This document shows, one piece after another, positions 39,586 through 46,272 of a stretch of 64,000 bases of DNA. Every line of letters starts with the position of its first letter. Position 1 is the stretch's first letter. Under the pieces are notes generated by a model. It was not told where the DNA came from and did no database searches. It worked only from the letters and a program-made list of their open reading frames with translations. Made by a program: the position numbers and the translations under genes. Source of the stretch: Polynucleobacter tropicus (GTDB lineage Bacteria > Pseudomonadota > Gammaproteobacteria > Burkholderiales > Burkholderiaceae); the NCBI RefSeq assembly GCF_013307225.1, contig NZ_CP028942.1, positions 930,001 to 994,000 of the forward strand, read 5' to 3'.

Positions 39586-39906
39586 ATGAAACATTTGCTG
39601 GCTTTCATCATCTTTTGCATTGCTTTTGGTACGGCTTTTGCTGATACCTATGTAAACGGGTATTACAAAAAGGATGGAACTTATGTGAATGGGTACACTC
39701 GATCCTCTCCCGATTCAACAAACTGGAATAACTACTCAACACAAGGCAATTCAAACCCCTATACAGGGGGCGAGGGGACGAGAGCTAGAGATTATTCATC
39801 TGAGGCTCAGAGCTATGGCGGTGGCAGACCTATTTACACAGGTCCTCAGGGAGGTCAGTACTATATAAACGACAACGGAAACAAAGTATATGTCCCGAAG
39901 CATTAG
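39586..39906 (+). CDS. Small exported protein with YVNGYYKKDGTY repeat, element cargo
   Basis: 106 residues. The signal peptide is cleaved near AFA-DTY. A repeated YVNGY...DGTYVNGY unit follows, then a Gly/Ser/Asn/Tyr-rich part. The C-terminal RPIYTGPQGGQYYINDNG resembles the short motif annotated in some databases as PBCV-specific basic adaptor. Function is unknown. It overlaps the next gene by 17 bp, so the two are probably co-expressed from the strong promoter just upstream. Confidence 0.75.
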   Translation: MKHLLAFIIFCIAFGTAFADTYVNGYYKKDGTYVNGYTRSSPDSTNWNNYSTQGNSNPYTGGEGTRARDYSSEAQSYGGGRPIYTGPQGGQYYINDNGNKVYVPKH

Positions 39907-40159
39907 TTTTGTTCTAACTGTATTGTTAACAGGTTGTGCCTCTTACTGGACACATTCAGATAAAAATCGCCTAAGTTATTTTCAACAAGATGTAGCGGAT
40001 TGTCAGGTTTATGCAAATAATGCGACTTATGGGCAAAGATCGCCTCCAGTGGGGAATATGGCTGGCGCTATGTCCTCTGCAATGTTGATGTCAATGAATC
40101 GTGATTCGTATGTTGAGCAATGCTTAAGGGCTAAGGGTTACTATCAAACTTCCGAATGA
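39890..40159 (+). CDS. Small predicted lipoprotein, element cargo
   Basis: 89 residues with lipobox LLTGC near residue 16. The mature part has two Cys (VADCQVYAN and VEQCLRAKGYYQ) and a Gly/Ala/Met-rich middle that may be a short membrane-active segment. The paired Cys with an ending like CLRAKGY is seen in many small proteobacterial lipoproteins of unknown role. It overlaps the preceding gene by 17 bp. Confidence 0.7.
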   Translation: MSRSISFVLTVLLTGCASYWTHSDKNRLSYFQQDVADCQVYANNATYGQRSPPVGNMAGAMSSAMLMSMNRDSYVEQCLRAKGYYQTSE

Positions 40160-40172
40160 CCATCGCATCAAG

Positions 40173-40745
40173 ATGATAAAGATCCTTCTTTTATGGTGCG
40201 TCCTCGTTTTAATTGGATGCTCTTCCATATCCAATCCTGGGAGTCTTGCTGATGATATTGGCATTCAAAATAACTATGGAAAGCCTGTATTTTTTTCAAG
40301 ATGCTTATACGCAGTAGCGCCTATAGAAGATACTTCCTATAAATTCAACCGTGGGTTATGCGCAATATATTCTTCGCAAAAATTTATTTTTTTAGGTGAG
40401 GCTAGAAGAATTTTGGGAGTTTGGGAGACAGTTCCTCAAAGCACTACCCCTCAAGAATATTCTATGAGCGAATGTAAGTCAGTTGCACTCGCAAAACCCA
40501 ACTGGCTTGGTGTCAAGCAATTCCAGTGCTCTCTAAAACAATCCAAGACTGTTGATAGCTTATATAAAATTTCTGTGATGATGCGACCAGATAGCGATAT
40601 GCCAATTGGTTTTTCAAATGATAAGACGCAAATTTACTTTGAAAAATTTCTTAACGCTGGGGTTGCTCAAGGAAAAGAGTCTGAATATGTAAACATATAC
40701 AACGAAGATAATGGGTACTACTATATTCCAAGTTATGGCAAGTAA
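40173..40745 (+). CDS. Predicted lipoprotein of unknown function, element cargo
   Basis: 190 residues with lipobox VLIGC-SS near residue 16. The mature part is Tyr/Ser/Lys-rich with four further Cys, and no domain I recognise. It starts 14 bp after the preceding lipoprotein gene, so it is likely the third gene of a cargo operon. The coding sequence looks more AT-rich than the flanking core genes, consistent with transfer. Confidence 0.7.
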   Translation: MIKILLLWCVLVLIGCSSISNPGSLADDIGIQNNYGKPVFFSRCLYAVAPIEDTSYKFNRGLCAIYSSQKFIFLGEARRILGVWETVPQSTTPQEYSMSECKSVALAKPNWLGVKQFQCSLKQSKTVDSLYKISVMMRPDSDMPIGFSNDKTQIYFEKFLNAGVAQGKESEYVNIYNEDNGYYYIPSYGK

Positions 40746-40762
40746 ATAATCTGGGTCTTAGA

Positions 40763-41050
40763 TTGGTTTTGAGTATTGCAGAAATTTCGTTATGGTTGAG
40801 GGCTCACCAAAGGCGTCTCAGGTTTGATGAGGCGATACCCTCTATGTCAAAAGTAGCCGAAAGGTCTGGAATTTCTCGGCAAACTCTTTATGCAATATTA
40901 AGGGGTGAGCGAAGTGAGTTTGGGGAAGTGGCTCAAATACGGATTAGTAGGGTAATTAGTCAAATATCATCTGATCCGAGTTACCAGCACTCTAGAGTAG
41001 CTAGGGTTGAATTAACGGGTGCTACACCAAGAATCAGATTTGGTCTGTAA
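40763..41050 (+). CDS. Small helix-turn-helix protein, element cargo
   Basis: 95 residues from a TTG at 40763; an ATG at 40844 would give 68 residues. The start is uncertain. A helix-turn-helix-like segment lies around MSKVAERSGISRQTLYAILRG, typical of XRE/Cro-like DNA binding. It is 18 bp after the lipoprotein gene and convergent with the RepA-like gene. It may regulate the cargo or replication genes. Confidence 0.6.
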   Translation: MVLSIAEISLWLRAHQRRLRFDEAIPSMSKVAERSGISRQTLYAILRGERSEFGEVAQIRISRVISQISSDPSYQHSRVARVELTGATPRIRFGL

Positions 41051-41108
41051 GGGAAGGTTTGTAGCCGTACCACTCACCGTCCTCTTTAAATTTTGATAAA
41101 ACGGGTGT

Positions 41109-41195
41109 ACTGGTAAATCAATCTATCTGGTAATACTTAAATAACTGGTAAATCTGGATAAACAGCAATAACCAGATCTACCAGTTTTACCAGTT
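41109..41195. repeat. ACTGGTAAATC repeat and hairpin array (candidate replication origin)
   Basis: ACTGGTAAATC at 41109-41119 and 41144-41154, a related TCTGGTAATA at ~41126, and inverted copies GATCTACCAGT (41175-41185) and TTTTACCAGT (41186-41195). The 14-mer ACTGGTAAATCTGG and its inverted partner CCAGATCTACCAGT form a 14-bp stem with one mismatch. The array fills the 168-bp gap between two convergent genes and lies directly after the RepA-like gene, so it may be an iteron origin; a terminator role is the alternative. Confidence 0.55.
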
Positions 41196-41218
41196 ACCTA
41201 GCAATTCCACATGGCTAG

Positions 41219-42205
41219 TTATTCCAGTAATGAGTAGAGCGTTGCATTCTTATCTCCTTTGCGGACATTCCATAATTCATATGATCGTAGTATGCGTCTG
41301 CTAGTGCGTCTTGAAATGCCTTGTTTCTGGCATAAATCTACAAGCGTTGATTCATTTAATTCGCCATTACATAACAACCCTAAGATCACTTCTATATCTT
41401 CTTTATCAAGTTCATAATTTTTGAGATCTTCTGGTTGAGTGTATTCTTCAGCGAGGCTAACTGTCCGATCAGGCTGGATAACGAAGGTACATGGTTCTAA
41501 AAGCGCTTTTTTCTTACCACCATTATCAAAATCAACGGTTACTGTAGTGCTGCCATCATGATTTTTTCTAGGGATTAGGTAAAAAAGATTGTCGCAGTCA
41601 TTTTTAACATCTCCCACTCCTTCAAAAAGATAATTTCCATCTGATTCTGGTCTTTTATTTGTATGCGCCAATAGAATGACGGTAGATCCATGTCTGGTTA
41701 ATATTCGCATTTTTGACATGAAGTCTGCGACCTTACTTTTAGTCATTAAGTTAGTGAACTTTTTAAGTGTGTCAAAAATATAAATGTAATCAGCTTGGTT
41801 TGATTCATTTTTAGACGCAGCAACCAAGTAGTCCGCCAATTTTTCAGCATCGATGTCTGAATTCATTTCAGCCCAGTACTCAAAGCCCGCATCCTTTGCA
41901 TACTCAAAGTATTCACGGACATGAATGCCTGCAGAATCGAAGTCTATATATATGGGCTGGAAGCCTTTGTTAGCAAGTATTCGTGCAATATGCCTAGCAA
42001 TAGTTGTTTTTCCACCGTTTGGTGGTGCAGCTACAACCGTAATCAAACCCTTTGCTATAAGTTTTTCGAATATTAGTTCTGCGCTCTCAATTTTTTGCAC
42101 TCGCTCTGTAGTCATAGCCATCTTGTCTCGCAATTGACTCATTGATAACGACTTTTGGTTTGTGGTTGCAGCCATAAACCGATTGGCAATATTTTCGTAG
42201 GTCAT
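41219..42205 (-). CDS. RepA-like AAA/RecA-fold ATPase (replicative helicase type)
   Basis: 328 residues. Walker A AAPPNGGKTT is at 59-68 and Walker B ends at Asp145 (YIYIFDTLKK). A later LLAHTNKR (~178-185) resembles the sensor loop of plasmid RepA/DnaB-type hexameric helicases, and the C-terminus has a winged-helix-like region (ESTLVDLCQKQGISRRTSRRI). It overlaps the primase-like gene by 4 bp. A role in element replication is inferred. Confidence 0.75.
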   Translation of the reverse strand: MTYENIANRFMAATTNQKSLSMSQLRDKMAMTTERVQKIESAELIFEKLIAKGLITVVAAPPNGGKTTIARHIARILANKGFQPIYIDFDSAGIHVREYFEYAKDAGFEYWAEMNSDIDAEKLADYLVAASKNESNQADYIYIFDTLKKFTNLMTKSKVADFMSKMRILTRHGSTVILLAHTNKRPESDGNYLFEGVGDVKNDCDNLFYLIPRKNHDGSTTVTVDFDNGGKKKALLEPCTFVIQPDRTVSLAEEYTQPEDLKNYELDKEDIEVILGLLCNGELNESTLVDLCQKQGISRRTSRRILRSYELWNVRKGDKNATLYSLLE

Positions 42206-42624
42206 ACCAGTCCCCCAGCTTCACAAACCCTTTGGATTCGCTCAGCAGCCTTAAATAACCGATCACGATCTTGATAATTTAATAACTCACCTCGATTTAT
42301 TGTTCTAGCGCATTCCAATACCAATAAACTTTCAAATTTAAGCAATTGAAGTGATGTGTGGGCATCAAATATTTTTCGAAAGGGCTTATAGGTAGCGTCT
42401 TGATTTTTTTCTGGGTATAGATCTTGAAGTGATAATCCTATCGAACCAACTATCTCGTTAGGAGTGCAACCTGCAAAACAATGAATAAGAGTTCTGCCAT
42501 CATCGATTTGGCGAATTGCTAATGATGGATTCCTATCATCGTGTGCTGGACAGCATGCTATCCATGTTAAGTGATTTGTTTGCTTGACCTTATTTAACCT
42601 GTTAATTAAAGTGTCTATAGTCAT
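42202..42624 (-). CDS. CHC2-type zinc-finger primase-like protein (no catalytic domain)
   Basis: 140 residues. The primase zinc-binding pattern Cys25-x2-His28 ... Cys49-x3-Cys53 (CCPAHDDRNPSLAI, IHCFAGC) is clear, followed by NEIVGSIGLSLQDLYPEK. No TOPRIM catalytic domain is present, so it is a zinc-finger module only. The 4-bp overlap with the RepA-like gene suggests they work together, as split primase/helicase proteins do in P4-like elements. Confidence 0.75.
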   Translation of the reverse strand: MTIDTLINRLNKVKQTNHLTWIACCPAHDDRNPSLAIRQIDDGRTLIHCFAGCTPNEIVGSIGLSLQDLYPEKNQDATYKPFRKIFDAHTSLQLLKFESLLVLECARTINRGELLNYQDRDRLFKAAERIQRVCEAGGLV

Positions 42625-42655
42625 AATTTAGTTTCCGAAGTGTGTGTTGATATGT

Positions 42656-42690
42656 AAAAATCCCTTGCTTGTAGGAGTGGGGGATTTTTT
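42656..42690 (-). terminator. Terminator after the AlpA-like gene
   Basis: Stem AAAAATCCC / GGGATTTTT with a 16-nt loop, overlapping the alpA-like stop codon. On the minus strand a run of T follows. It separates the regulator from the primase-RepA pair, which must then have its own promoter or rely on read-through. Confidence 0.7.
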
Positions 42691-42934
42691 ATTTATGTAG
42701 TTCCCCACGCATTAGTAGAGCAAGATCTCTTACAGAGAAGTGCCAGCGCTCACCGATCTTGATTGGTTTTACACCATGAAAACTTCCTTTGGTGCATAAG
42801 TGCTTTCGCAATGTTTGCGGAACAATGCCAAATGCGAATGCTGTTTCATGAGTAGAAATAAGATCACGACCATTGGCGATCTTTGCCAGACCAACTGGGA
42901 GGTCTATATCAAGATAGTTTGAATTGATTTTCAT
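42689..42934 (-). CDS. AlpA-like excisionase/transcriptional regulator
   Basis: 81 residues. The winged-HTH/excisionase type is suggested by STHETAFAFGIVPQTLRKHL followed by VKPIKIGERWHFSVRDLALLM. AlpA-like proteins commonly sit near tyrosine integrases in satellites and islands and control excision. The 232-bp gap to the integrase holds no gene I recognise; it has a TTCATCTATT-type tandem repeat at its integrase end. Confidence 0.75.
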   Translation of the reverse strand: MKINSNYLDIDLPVGLAKIANGRDLISTHETAFAFGIVPQTLRKHLCTKGSFHGVKPIKIGERWHFSVRDLALLMRGELHK

Positions 42935-43144
42935 TAGTTTTTCCTAAAATGAGCATTAATTAACAAGCGAACTTTCGTTCACCAGCCGTTGTCTCCAGTT
43001 AGGTAAAAACTACATCTCTAGCGAAGTACTACAAAGCTAAAGAAAGTAACGCATGATGCTACATTGCTTTACTTAGATACGAGTTTAAAGAAATGAATAG
43101 CCATGTCAATATATTTTGATTGATTTTCAGATAGGAAAAACCCG

Positions 43145-43177
43145 TTCATCTATTAATGCAATTCATCTATTCATGCA
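43145..43177 (+). repeat. Tandem 16-mer repeat at the integrase 3' end
   Basis: TTCATCTATTAATGCA (43145-43160) and TTCATCTATTCATGCA (43162-43177), 15/16 identical. The second copy overlaps the integrase stop codon. It may be a protein-binding site or a small slippage duplication. Confidence 0.55.
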
Positions 43178-44189
43178 GATCAAGTTTTGCAAAAATTGCC
43201 TGATGTGAAGGATGTGTATAGCGCTTCAGCATTGCCAAAGTTTTATGACCACTGATGCAAGAAAGCTCAATAACATTTAGTCCAGCATCTGAAAGTCTGC
43301 TAATTGCTTCATGTCGAAAATCATGAAAGCGCAACTCCTTGAATGGATTAATTCCAGATTGAACCCAACTAGCTTCACAGTGCTTCCTAATTTTCTTAAA
43401 TTGGCATCGTAATGAATCCAAGGTAATTGGGAATACAAACCCACCAACAATTTGCTCAAGTTCTTTTAGCGTGATTAAAGACCTTTTGGTGAGAGGGATT
43501 TGACGAGCCTCTCCATTTTTGGTTGTGTGTAGATATAGCTTGCGGTTCACAAGATCTACATCCTCCCATTTCAAACTCATAGTCTCGCCTCTACGCATTC
43601 CAGTTTCAATGCTAATAATTAAGATTGCCCGCAAACTGGGCAGATTAAATAAATTGCAGGCTAATAGCAGTTGTGTTTCCATCTCAGGAGTAATTCGTTT
43701 GGTTCGTCCAGCGGAGGGTGGCATCCGCTTGATGCCCTTTATGGGATTTGGCAGAACAAGATCCCAGTCTCCTTCAAGCATCTGAAAGAGTTTGGATATT
43801 GCATTGAAATAGTGGTTGATGGTATCGCTAGATCGTCCATTGTTAAGGAGCTCATCCCTTAAAGCCAGCACCTGCTGCTTATCAATCTTGCTAACCGCTA
43901 AGTCACCCCATCGTTTAATCAGTATTTTAAAAATCCCCGTTTCTGAGGTGCAATTACGCTTATGAATAGAGTGGGTGGCAATATAGTGTTCGGCTGCTGC
44001 TCTAAAAGCCATATCAGCACCAACAGGAGGGCTTTTCTCCTCATAGATCCCTAGGCGCAACTTAGCTTCAAGCTCCCTTGCCCAGGCTAGAGCTTCATTA
44101 CGGCTGTAAAATGTCGCACAAAGTGTGCTTTTGCCCTGACGAGTGATCCTTGCCCGATAGGCTGAACCCCGCTTTTGAATGGATGCCAT
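43167..44189 (-). CDS. Tyrosine-recombinase integrase
   Basis: 340 residues from ATG 44189 (MASIQKRGSAYRARI, an Arm-binding DUF4102-like N-terminus). The catalytic set is complete: Arg199 (TGMRRGE), Lys224, His289 and Arg292 (HDFRHEA), His315 (SGHKT), Tyr324 (KRYTH). It should catalyse integration and excision at tRNA-Arg. A longer frame reaching 44240 has no support. It points away from the intact tRNA-Arg 81 bp upstream, and the arm repeats lie in its own promoter region. Confidence 0.92.
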   Translation of the reverse strand: MASIQKRGSAYRARITRQGKSTLCATFYSRNEALAWARELEAKLRLGIYEEKSPPVGADMAFRAAAEHYIATHSIHKRNCTSETGIFKILIKRWGDLAVSKIDKQQVLALRDELLNNGRSSDTINHYFNAISKLFQMLEGDWDLVLPNPIKGIKRMPPSAGRTKRITPEMETQLLLACNLFNLPSLRAILIISIETGMRRGETMSLKWEDVDLVNRKLYLHTTKNGEARQIPLTKRSLITLKELEQIVGGFVFPITLDSLRCQFKKIRKHCEASWVQSGINPFKELRFHDFRHEAISRLSDAGLNVIELSCISGHKTLAMLKRYTHPSHQAIFAKLDLHE

Positions 44190-44198
44190 TTGCTGTAC

Positions 44199-44218
44199 TC
44201 CTGACCAAATCCTGACCA
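44199..44218 (+). repeat. Paired TCCTGACCA repeats, right end (probable integrase arm sites)
   Basis: TCCTGACCA at 44199-44207 and 44210-44218, 11 bp apart, same orientation as the left pair. They sit between the integrase start and tRNA-Arg, so integrase binding could also repress its own gene or affect the tRNA promoter. Confidence 0.65.
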
Positions 44219-44234
44219 AAACAAGATTTGGTTT

Positions 44235-44264
44235 TTGCAAATAGCCTATAAGTACTTGTATTTA
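44235..44264 (+). promoter_or_regulatory. Weak candidate promoter for tRNA-Arg, supplied by the element
   Basis: TTGCAA (44235-44240), 18-bp spacer, TATTTA (44259-44264), six bases before the tRNA 5' end. It is poor against consensus; TATAAG at 44247 is another possible -10. The tRNA must be transcribed from element DNA, because the original promoter is left behind beyond attL. Confidence 0.35.
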
Positions 44265-44269
44265 TTCAT

Positions 44270-44313
44270 TCTGCCCATAGCTCAGCTGGATAGAGCAACG
44301 GCCTTCTAAGCCG
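44270..44313 (+). repeat. attR: 44-bp repeat within the intact tRNA-Arg gene
   Basis: Second copy of the 44-bp repeat. Element DNA lies to its left and the resident 3' half of tRNA-Arg to its right, so the 5' half of the functional tRNA gene was donated by the element. Confidence 0.9.
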
Positions 44314-44347
44314 TAGGTCGCAGGTTCGACTCCTGCTGGGCAGGCCA
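44271..44347 (+). tRNA. tRNA-Arg (anticodon UCU), reconstituted by the element
   Basis: 77 nt with CCA. The acceptor CTGCCCA pairs with TGGGCAG, the D arm is GCTCAGCTGGATAGAGC, the anticodon stem is ACGGC/GCCGT with loop CTTCTAA (TCT), and the T arm has GGTTCGACTCC. It reads AGA/AGG codons. Its 5' half overlaps the attR repeat. The 147 bp from here to the glt operon hold T-rich sequence and the glt promoter region. Confidence 0.97.
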
Positions 44348-44494
44348 AATTTTCCATCCTCCAGTTTTTTCTCTTGGCGCTGGTAGAAACCCGCTAAATT
44401 CATGCAAAATCTCGCGTTAGCCTATAAATTTGCTATAAATGCAGATGTATCTACATCACTATAAATAGAGTGCAGTAATTAAAGGAGAAATTCT

Positions 44495-45409
44495 ATGAAG
44501 CGTATTTCAATGGTTAAGGCAGGTCTGATTGCGGCTGGTTTATTGCTTTCTAGCATCAACGCTCAGGCTGCAAGCCAAACATTAGACAAAATGAAATCCA
44601 CTGGTACTGTGACTATGGGTGTGCGTGAGTCATCTATCCCGATGTCCTATACCACTGGTGATAGCCGTTTTGATGGCTATCACGTTGAAATTTGCCGCAT
44701 GATTTTGGGTGACATTAAAGATAAGCTGGGCATGAATACTCTACGTATCAATTATCAGCCTGTTACCTCGCAAAATCGCGTTCCTTTGGTCCAGAACGGC
44801 ACGGTTGATATTGAGTGTGGAACCACAACTAACAACACAGCTCGCGCAAAGGATGTCGGCTTTGCTAACACGCTATATGTTGAAGAAGTTCGCATTGCTG
44901 TAAAAGCAAACTCTGGAATTAAATCTATTGCAGACTTAAATGGCAAGAAAGTTGCTACTACTACTGGAACTACTTCAGTTCAACTACTCCGCAAGCACGA
45001 AAGAGCTACTGGGGTTAACTTTGATGAAGTATTTGGTAAGGATCACGCGGACAGCTTCCTATTATTGGAATCAGGCCGTGCTGATGCATTCGTAATGGAT
45101 GGCTCTATTTTGGCCGGTAATATTGCCAACTCCAAGAATCCAAAAGATTACAAGATTGTTGGTGAAGTATTGAGTACTGAGCCTATCGCAATCATGGTTC
45201 GTAAGGATGATCCTGAATTCAAAGCGGCAGTGAATGCAGCCATCGCTAAGATTGTTGCTAACGGCAATATGCCAAAGCTTTGGAATAAGTGGTTCTTGTC
45301 ACCAATCCCTCCAAAAAATATCGTTGTTGGTCTCGAGTTATCTCCAGCGACTAAAAACGCTTGGGCTAATTTGAACGACAAACCAGCTGAGGATTACAAC
45401 AAGAAGTAA
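44495..45409 (+). CDS. gltI: Glutamate/aspartate-type ABC transporter substrate-binding protein
   Basis: 304 residues with a signal peptide ending near AQA-ASQ. It is a class 3 periplasmic amino-acid binding protein: GTVTMGVRESSIPMSY, NRVPLVQNGTVDIECGTTTN and the C-terminal NGNMPKLWNKWF are typical of GltI. AAGGAG seven bases before the ATG is a strong ribosome binding site. It leads a four-gene transporter operon, with exact substrate assigned by family only. Confidence 0.92.
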   Translation: MKRISMVKAGLIAAGLLLSSINAQAASQTLDKMKSTGTVTMGVRESSIPMSYTTGDSRFDGYHVEICRMILGDIKDKLGMNTLRINYQPVTSQNRVPLVQNGTVDIECGTTTNNTARAKDVGFANTLYVEEVRIAVKANSGIKSIADLNGKKVATTTGTTSVQLLRKHERATGVNFDEVFGKDHADSFLLLESGRADAFVMDGSILAGNIANSKNPKDYKIVGEVLSTEPIAIMVRKDDPEFKAAVNAAIAKIVANGNMPKLWNKWFLSPIPPKNIVVGLELSPATKNAWANLNDKPAEDYNKK

Positions 45410-45458
45410 TTTCAATCGCGTTTATTGAAAATCATTTCATCTTGATACGATTGGAACT

Positions 45459-46241
45459 ATGGATTTAGGAATATTTTGCAAGGGCACGCTAGACCAAGAG
45501 CCTGTTGAACACTGTTTTTCAGCCTTGTTTGTCCTTGGCAAAAATCCAGATCCAAGTTATTTGGATTGGCTTATGAAGGCTTGGGGCTGGACCTTAGCGG
45601 TTGCAGCCCTTGGCCTTTTTCTTGCTTTAATTCTTGGGGCTGTGATGGGTACCTTGCGTACTTTGCCTCTTGAAACTAAATTAAATAAATTCTTAGTGCG
45701 TATTTCAACTGCATGGGTTGAGCTATTTAGGAATATTCCAATCTTGGTGCAGGTATTTCTTTGGTACCACGTTGTGCCAGCATTTATTCCTGTATTGAAA
45801 TCTTTCCCGTCCTATTTGTTGGTCAGCATTGCTTTAGGATTTTTTACTTCAGCTCGTATTGCGGAACAGGTTAGGGCGGGCATTCAGTCTTTACCTTCTG
45901 GTCAGAAGTCTGCTGCTACAGCTTTGGGTCTTACCACTTTCCAGTCCTATCGCTATGTCATTTTGCCGATGGCCTTGCGTATTGTGATTCCGCCACTGAC
46001 ATCCGAGAGTATGAATCTCATTAAAAACTCATCTGTTGCATTTGCGGTCTCAGTACCCGAGTTAACGCTCTTTGCCATGCAGGCTCAAGAAGAGACATCG
46101 CATGGGGTGGAAATTTATTTAGCGGTAACCTTGCTCTATGCCTTATCAGCCTTTGCTGTAAATCGAGTGATGGCGTATATCGAGAAGCGTTCTCGTATCC
46201 CAGGCTTCATTGTTGCCAACTCAGAAGCGGCGGCACATTAA
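45459..46241 (+). CDS. gltJ: Amino-acid ABC transporter permease (GltJ-like)
   Basis: 260 residues. It has the HisM/ArtQ-type permease fold with five to six helices and the coupling loop EQVRAGIQSLPSGQKSAATALGLT. The family member order (I-J-K-L) matches gltIJKL. It is located 49 bp after the binding-protein gene. Confidence 0.9.
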   Translation: MDLGIFCKGTLDQEPVEHCFSALFVLGKNPDPSYLDWLMKAWGWTLAVAALGLFLALILGAVMGTLRTLPLETKLNKFLVRISTAWVELFRNIPILVQVFLWYHVVPAFIPVLKSFPSYLLVSIALGFFTSARIAEQVRAGIQSLPSGQKSAATALGLTTFQSYRYVILPMALRIVIPPLTSESMNLIKNSSVAFAVSVPELTLFAMQAQEETSHGVEIYLAVTLLYALSAFAVNRVMAYIEKRSRIPGFIVANSEAAAH

Positions 46242-46272
46242 TGATCGCAGCTATTAATCAAATGGTGTCAGC

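Larger units (their letters stand above)
38971..44313. mobile_element. Integrative element in tRNA-Arg(UCU)
   Basis: The 44-bp direct repeats start at 38971 and 44270, so the inserted unit is 5,299 bp. Gene order left to right: XRE regulator (-), three exported proteins (+), HTH protein (+), repeat/hairpin array, RepA-like ATPase (-), zinc-finger primase-like protein (-), AlpA-like regulator (-), tyrosine integrase (-). Pairs of TCCTGACCA repeats lie just inside both ends. No relaxase, capsid, terminase or conjugation gene is present, so it resembles a small satellite or plasmid-derived island that would need a helper for transfer. The cargo has no recognised function. Confidence 0.88.

Noticed and set aside
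39262..39906. XRE gene with the neighbouring small protein as a toxin-antitoxin pair
   Set aside because: The partner has a signal peptide and the two are divergent rather than co-transcribed.
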